Shown here: positions 58,914 through 64,000 of the stretch, in pieces
Layout of the letters: each line of letters begins with the position of its first letter
Position numbering within the stretch: position 1 is the first letter of the stretch
Assembly (NCBI GenBank): GCA_021108325.1
Contig: JAIORB010000039.1
Span: 1-64,000 of the forward strand
Origin: Bacteroidales bacterium
Lineage (GTDB): Bacteria > Bacteroidota > Bacteroidia > Bacteroidales > UBA12077
DNA: 64,000 nt
Reading direction: 5' to 3'
Program-made: the position numbers and the translations under genes
The notes under the pieces: generated by a model
What the model saw: only the letters and a program-made list of their open reading frames with translations
Told to the model about the DNA's origin: nothing
The model's database searches: none

Positions 58914-61900
58914 ATGACAGTAAAAGAATTATCAAAAAAAGTAGTAAGAGAATTTAAGCTAACATCTCTTGCTCTAAAAAATAAAAACACCGTTTATCTG
59001 CTTACGGTAATGCTATTGTTTTTTGGTATGCATTCGTACCTCAATCTACCAAAAGAACTTTTCCCTGAAATTGTCTGGCCTCAAATTATGGTGCAAACAA
59101 TTTATCCCGGGAACTCTCCTGAAGATATTGAAAATCTGATAACCAGACCACTTGAAAAAGAAATAGAAAATGTCCGGGGACTGAAAGAATTAACTTCTGT
59201 CTCTTCTCAGGATGCTTCTCTGATTTTCGTGGAATTCAATACCGATGTTGATTTAGAAGATGCATTACGCAGAGTAAAAGATGCTGTTGATATTGGGCAA
59301 AATAAATTACCAAAAGGCGCTACAGAATTGCAGGATCCTTTGGTTTTTGATATAGATTTTTCTGAGTTTGCTATTTTAAATATTAATCTTTCCGGTGATT
59401 ACAGTATTGAGGAACTTAAGTATTATGCTGAGCATTTACAAGACGAATTTGAAAATATCCCTGAAGTTTCAAAAGTCATGATTGAGGGCGTAAACGACCG
59501 GGAAATCAAAGTAAATGTTGATTTATTAAAGTTAGAAGCTTTAGAAATTTCGTTTTTTGAAATTACCAATGCAATTCGCAACGAAAATATTTCCATGTCG
59601 GGAGGCGAAATTTTATTAGGGCAAACCCGTAGGAGTATTAGAACAGTTGGTGAATTCCAGGATATTAAAGAACTGGGGAATATCATCATAAAAAGTGAAG
59701 AAGGCAGAAATGTATATTTAAAAGATGTTGCCGAAGTAATTGATGGTTATACAGAACCAACCAGTTTTGCTCGTCTGGACAAAAAATCTGTTGTATCCGT
59801 TCAAATTGTTAAAAAGGGAGGAGAAAATCTATTATCTACAACGGATAAACTATACGAAAAATTAGAAGAAGCTAAAAATAATAACATACTGCCTGAAAAC
59901 ATTGATATATCAATTACGAACGATCAAAGTGAAATGGTGGAAATGCAGCTAAGCAACCTGGAAAATAGTATGATTATGGGAGTTATTTTTGTGGTCGCTG
60001 TCTTGTTTTTCTTTTTAGGTACGCGAAATGCTCTATTTGTAGGGCTTGCAATACCTATGTCCATATTTATATCATTCGTAGTTTTTGGTGCAATTGATTA
60101 TAGGATCAATATGATTGTACTATTTTCTCTGATTCTGGCACTCGGGATGTTAGTTGATAATGCAATTGTAGTGGTTGAGAATATATATCGATTTGTCGAT
60201 AATGGTTACGAACCCTGGGAAGCAGCGAAACAAGCCGTTGGTGAAATAGCGGTTCCGATTATTGCTTCAACAGCAACAACTTTAGCTGCCTTTTTTCCAT
60301 TGGTGTTTTGGGAGGGTATCATGGGTGAATTTATGAAATACATGCCTATTACTCTTATAATTGTATTAACATCGTCCCTATTTGTAGCCCTGATTATCAT
60401 ACCTGTAATTTCAGCTACTTTTATCAAAGTAAAAACTTCAAATGGTAATGGAAAATCGGCGCGTCAAAGGAAAAAAGCTATTCTTTTTGCTGTATTTCTG
60501 ATTGTTTTTGGTGGTTTGCTTTTATTCACTAAAATGCGAATATTAGCTAATCTTCTGATTTTATTCGGTATAATTGGTATAACACATCGATTATTCCTTC
60601 AACGAATGGAAGAATGGTTTCAGGATATTTTCCTGATAAAATTAGAAAAATTTTATAGTAGGGCATTAAAATTTGCTTTGCGCGGGAAAAATTTATTGCT
60701 GTTTTTTGGCGGAACCATCGCATTACTGGTAATTACAATTATGCTTTTCTTTTCGAGAATGCCCGATATAACTTTAATGCCCGATGCCGACCCAAATTAT
60801 ATTAATATAGTTGTCGCATTGCCAATCGGAACAGATATTACCAGAACTAACAATTTTGTAAACGATTTGGAAGATGATATTGTTGATTTTTTTGCTCCAT
60901 ATAAAAACGAAAATGGAGTTCCTATCGTTGAATCTATTTTAACTACCGTAGGTCGGGGAGATCCTATGGATTTTTCTGCAGGTGCAAAACCAAATCAGGC
61001 AATTATTACTATTAGTTTTATCGATTTTGAGTTCCGAGGCGATGAAAATAATACTTCTTTAATAATGAACAGTTTAAGCAACCGGGTTATGGGTAAATAT
61101 CCGGGTGTGGAATTAGAAGTATCAAAAGACGATGGAGGTCCACCAACAGGGAAGCCTGTTAATCTCGAAATTATTGGGCAAAATTTTGATAAGCTTGTTC
61201 TTTTGGCCGACACCATAAAAACATATATCGAATTAGCCGATATTGAAGGTATTGAAGGCTTAAAAATGAATATTAGTACTCAAAATCCCGAATTATTAAT
61301 TCATATAGATCGCGATAAAGCTCAACGTTATGGTTTATCAACCCAAATGATTGCATATACAATTCGTCAGTCATTATTTGGTGAAGAGGTTTCAGATTTT
61401 AAAGTGGGTGAAGAAGAATTTCCAATTTTAGTGCGATTAAAAGACGAATACAGGTATAATTTACCTGTTATGATGAATATGAAAATACCCGTATTTGGCG
61501 ATGGTCCTCCTGCTTACATTCCACTTTCTGCTATCGCAAGTTATGAATATTCAACAAGTTTTAGTTCTGTACGCCGAAAAGATATGGACAGGGTAATAAC
61601 ATTATATTCAAATATTATTGAAGGATACAATGCCAATACTATTAATATACAGCTGGCAGCACTAATGGAGAGTTTTGAAATGCCTGCCGCTTATCGCTAC
61701 GAATTTACAGGCGAACAGCAAGAGCAAGATGAATCATCAGAGTTTTTAGGAAATGCTTTGCTAATTGCATTAGCTCTTATTATGTTAATTTTAGTAACGC
61801 AATTTAATTCATTAATACGTACACTAATCATACTTTCAAGTGTTTTATTTAGCACAATAGGCGTGTTTGGAGGATTATGGATTTTCAATATGGACTTTAT

Positions 61901-62381
61901 AATAATTATGACAGGAATTGGTATAATTTCATTAGCAGGAATTGTAGTAAACAATGCTATTGTACTGGTCGATTATGTCGAATTACTTAAAGCAAGAAAA
62001 CGTGAAGAGCTGGGATTACCTGAAGGTGCATTTTTACCAATAAATGTTGCTACTGAATGTATTATTCAGGGAGGAATGACAAGACTTCGTCCTGTACTTT
62101 TAACAGCTATTACTACTATATTGGGATTATTGCCAATGGCTGTAGGTCTTAATTTCGATTTTAACGGTTTATTCCAAAACTATGATCCTAATATTTATTT
62201 TGGGGGTGACATGGCGGCTTTCTGGAGTCCAATGTCATGGACAGTAATTTTTGGTTTAACATTTTCTACTTTCCTTACGCTTGTAATAGTTCCTGTTATG
62301 TATAGATTAACTACTATAGCTCAGAAAAAACTCATGCAATTACTTGGAAAAGAGATTGAAACTAAGCCTATTGTAAAATAA
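58914..62381 (+). CDS. RND-family efflux permease
   Basis: This 1155-residue inner-membrane proton-driven pump is of the AcrB/HAE type. The N-terminal helix is followed by FPEIVWPQIMVQTIYPGNSPEDIE, TM4 contains LALGMLVDNAIVVVENIYR with the proton-relay aspartate, and the second half has GIGIISLAGIVVNNAIVLVDY. It is about 100 residues longer than AcrB. An extra pair of hydrophobic segments around residues 520-565 near the middle explains part of this. It is the last gene of the operon and is followed by a strong terminator. Confidence 0.95.
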   Translation: MTVKELSKKVVREFKLTSLALKNKNTVYLLTVMLLFFGMHSYLNLPKELFPEIVWPQIMVQTIYPGNSPEDIENLITRPLEKEIENVRGLKELTSVSSQDASLIFVEFNTDVDLEDALRRVKDAVDIGQNKLPKGATELQDPLVFDIDFSEFAILNINLSGDYSIEELKYYAEHLQDEFENIPEVSKVMIEGVNDREIKVNVDLLKLEALEISFFEITNAIRNENISMSGGEILLGQTRRSIRTVGEFQDIKELGNIIIKSEEGRNVYLKDVAEVIDGYTEPTSFARLDKKSVVSVQIVKKGGENLLSTTDKLYEKLEEAKNNNILPENIDISITNDQSEMVEMQLSNLENSMIMGVIFVVAVLFFFLGTRNALFVGLAIPMSIFISFVVFGAIDYRINMIVLFSLILALGMLVDNAIVVVENIYRFVDNGYEPWEAAKQAVGEIAVPIIASTATTLAAFFPLVFWEGIMGEFMKYMPITLIIVLTSSLFVALIIIPVISATFIKVKTSNGNGKSARQRKKAILFAVFLIVFGGLLLFTKMRILANLLILFGIIGITHRLFLQRMEEWFQDIFLIKLEKFYSRALKFALRGKNLLLFFGGTIALLVITIMLFFSRMPDITLMPDADPNYINIVVALPIGTDITRTNNFVNDLEDDIVDFFAPYKNENGVPIVESILTTVGRGDPMDFSAGAKPNQAIITISFIDFEFRGDENNTSLIMNSLSNRVMGKYPGVELEVSKDDGGPPTGKPVNLEIIGQNFDKLVLLADTIKTYIELADIEGIEGLKMNISTQNPELLIHIDRDKAQRYGLSTQMIAYTIRQSLFGEEVSDFKVGEEEFPILVRLKDEYRYNLPVMMNMKIPVFGDGPPAYIPLSAIASYEYSTSFSSVRRKDMDRVITLYSNIIEGYNANTINIQLAALMESFEMPAAYRYEFTGEQQEQDESSEFLGNALLIALALIMLILVTQFNSLIRTLIILSSVLFSTIGVFGGLWIFNMDFIIIMTGIGIISLAGIVVNNAIVLVDYVELLKARKREELGLPEGAFLPINVATECIIQGGMTRLRPVLLTAITTILGLLPMAVGLNFDFNGLFQNYDPNIYFGGDMAAFWSPMSWTVIFGLTFSTFLTLVIVPVMYRLTTIAQKKLMQLLGKEIETKPIVK

Positions 62382-62400
62382 ACTTTTAAATATCTTCATT

Positions 62401-62432
62401 AAATCTCGGTACTTTACCGGGATTTATTTTTA
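62401..62432 (+). terminator. Rho-independent terminator of the efflux operon
   Basis: AAATCTCGGT (62401-62410) and ACCGGGATTT (62416-62425) form a 10-pair stem with one T-G wobble and the five-base loop ACTTT, followed by ATTTTTAC. It lies 19 bases after the RND stop codon. It is the clearest terminator in the window. Confidence 0.85.
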
Positions 62433-62517
62433 CAAATCATTGACTTTTACATTACCATTTAATATATTTATACATATCTTACACTAGGGCAAGTATTCGT
62501 TTTATTGTTTATTAGAT

Positions 62518-64000
62518 ATGGAAAAACAACCTTCATACGAAGAGTTGCAGAAGGAGATTTCTCGACTTGAAAATAAATTGTCCGCCTTAAAATCCGAACA
62601 ATCCAAAACTCCATTTGATGTATATCAACACTTATTTTTTGAAATTACTGAATACTCTAAAAATGCCATTGTTCTTTTAGAAACAAAAGACAATGGTGAA
62701 TCTTTTTACATTAAATACTTTAATAAAAAAGCCGAAGAAATAGAAAAAATAAACCGAAAAAAAGTAATTGGGAAAAATCTCGTTGAATCATTTCCTTCAG
62801 TATTAAATTCCGGTTTTTTTGAAGCATTACAAAGAGTGTTTCATTTAAATAAACCAGAGGAATTTTATTCTACAATCGTTTCTCCTGGTAAAATTTCTGA
62901 ATGGAAACACAATTATATATATAAATTATCTAATTATGAAATAGTAAGCATCTATGTGGATGAAGCAGAGAGAAAAAATAAAGAATTCGAGCTAAAACTA
63001 AATCAGGAGAAGTTACAAATTGCAATGGAAGCTGCTAATTATTTCTCCTTCGAAATCAATTTGCTAACAGAAAAAATTGAAACTCTTAATGAAATATATA
63101 ATAGTCTGGGATATAGCTCTACTGAAATTATTAAATTAATGCAAAAAACGGGTAGCCTTGTTCATCCTGAAGATTTCAAAAAAGCCAAATCTCTTATTTT
63201 GAGGCACTCTCGCGGTTTATTACCTTCTTTTTATACTGAGTTTAGAATAAAAAATAAAAAGGGTAGCTGGATATGGTTTATGGCTACAGGGAAAATTGTT
63301 GAATGGGATAAGGACTCAAAACCTATAAGACTTGTTGGGCTTATTAAAAATATTCAGGAAGAAAAAGAAATACAACTAAAACTTAAAGAAAGCGAAGAAA
63401 AATTTAAATCACTTGCTACGTTGCTACCTGAAGTGGTTTATGAAACAGATGTACATGGTAATATGACCTTTGCCAATTTAAAAACATTTGATATTTTTGG
63501 ATATACTCCCGATGATATTGAAAAAGGATTAAATATTGTTCAGTTGCTTGCGCCTGAAGAAATTAAAAGGGCAAAACAAAACATTAAAAAGGTTTTTGAG
63601 TCAGAAAATGTTCCCGGCCAGGAATATATAGCTTTAACAAAATCAGGCAAAAGATTTCCTGTTTTAGTATATTCTAGTATTATTAAAGATGGTCAAAACA
63701 TAAAGGGTTTAAGAGGAATAATTGTAAACATTTCTGATCTTAAAAAAACACAGGAACAACTTAAAACCAGCGAAGAGAATTTTCGGCAGTTCTCGGAAAA
63801 TATTAACGATGCATTCTGGTTAAGATCTCTTGATAACAAGCTTATATATTCTAATTCTGCATGTTATAAAATTGTCGGAAAAAATTTTGAAAAGGTTTTT
63901 GAAAATTTTGATGTTTATAAAAATTGGATACATCCTGACGATAAAGAACGCATTATTAAACAAAGAGAAAACAACTTGAAAAATCAAGATGAAAACCATT
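62518..64000 (+). CDS. Multi-PAS sensor protein, probably histidine kinase (cut by window end)
   Basis: The reading frame opens at the ATG 62518 and runs to the end of the window (494 codons), so the gene is partial. A short N-terminal coiled coil (YEELQKEISRLENKLSALKSE) is followed by four successive PAS-like modules at about residues 35-145, 160-285, 290-405 and 415-494. LLPEVVYETDVHGNMTFAN and FGYTPDDIEKG in the third module, and IHPDDKERI in the fourth, are typical. No membrane helices are seen, so it is cytosolic so far. A histidine kinase or diguanylate cyclase output should lie downstream; the kinase is the commoner case in this phylum. Confidence 0.8.
   Translation, partial: MEKQPSYEELQKEISRLENKLSALKSEQSKTPFDVYQHLFFEITEYSKNAIVLLETKDNGESFYIKYFNKKAEEIEKINRKKVIGKNLVESFPSVLNSGFFEALQRVFHLNKPEEFYSTIVSPGKISEWKHNYIYKLSNYEIVSIYVDEAERKNKEFELKLNQEKLQIAMEAANYFSFEINLLTEKIETLNEIYNSLGYSSTEIIKLMQKTGSLVHPEDFKKAKSLILRHSRGLLPSFYTEFRIKNKKGSWIWFMATGKIVEWDKDSKPIRLVGLIKNIQEEKEIQLKLKESEEKFKSLATLLPEVVYETDVHGNMTFANLKTFDIFGYTPDDIEKGLNIVQLLAPEEIKRAKQNIKKVFESENVPGQEYIALTKSGKRFPVLVYSSIIKDGQNIKGLRGIIVNISDLKKTQEQLKTSEENFRQFSENINDAFWLRSLDNKLIYSNSACYKIVGKNFEKVFENFDVYKNWIHPDDKERIIKQRENNLKNQDENH

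Overview
The window is about 64 kb of low-GC, AT-rich chromosome from a member of the Bacteroidota. The indicators are Bacteroidetes-type -7 boxes (TAnnTTTG) before several genes, a GldA-type ABC ATPase, a long-form IspG, an UpxY-type NusG paralogue heading a surface polysaccharide locus, a Wzi-like outer-membrane protein, and weak Shine-Dalgarno use. A Bacteroidales/Marinilabiliales-like marine or sediment organism is my inference; nothing here fixes the genus. I see no rRNA, tRNA or CRISPR array.

Layout. 0-12 kb is housekeeping: a LuxE-like acyl-protein synthetase, a minus-strand operon (YraN, MmcQ/YjbR, DUF502, secreted C1 peptidase), LD-carboxypeptidase, MetG, IspG, GldA and MetK. 12.3-55.4 kb is one large exopolysaccharide/capsule locus on the plus strand. 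It opens with UpxY, a Wza-like export lipoprotein and a Wzz-Wzc tyrosine kinase. It continues with a Wzx flippase, a sugar aminotransferase, WbqC, methyltransferases, a sulfotransferase, a GT56-like transferase, a Wzy polymerase, GT2/GT4/DUF354 transferases, a FemAB-like protein, acyltransferase, deacetylase and a glutaminase/ATP-PPase amidotransferase. It closes with the initiating sugar transferase and a Wzi-like protein. 55.7-62.4 kb is a TetR-TolC-MFP-RND efflux operon. The window ends inside a multi-PAS sensor protein.

The polysaccharide locus is riddled with accessory insertions: two AbiE-type modules, a HepT-MntA pair, a RhuM-Fic protein, three Schlafen-AlbA_2/ATPase genes (one interrupted, one internally deleted), two DUF4143 ATPases plus the tail of a third, three GIY-YIG nuclease genes, and many gene relics.

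The most interesting signals are in the non-coding DNA. (1) All three GIY-YIG genes start just after a palindromic or hairpin element. In the two intact copies a second palindrome lies at the end of the gene and is read through by the nuclease's own C-terminus. One copy has inserted precisely, without an obvious target duplication, into a conserved codon pair of an ATPase gene. Another sits between the halves of a REPIN-like double hairpin that also occurs nearby in short, gene-less versions. This looks like a family of minimal mobile elements with a GIY-YIG nuclease as the autonomous member. (2) A 21-bp array (24, 7 and 5 units, with no indels) is joined three times to the same relic of a deacetylase C-terminus, and these composites flank an AbiE operon. 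(3) Two accessory genes are apparently leaderless, with the start codon inside a TTGTA...TACAA palindrome that abuts the -7 box.
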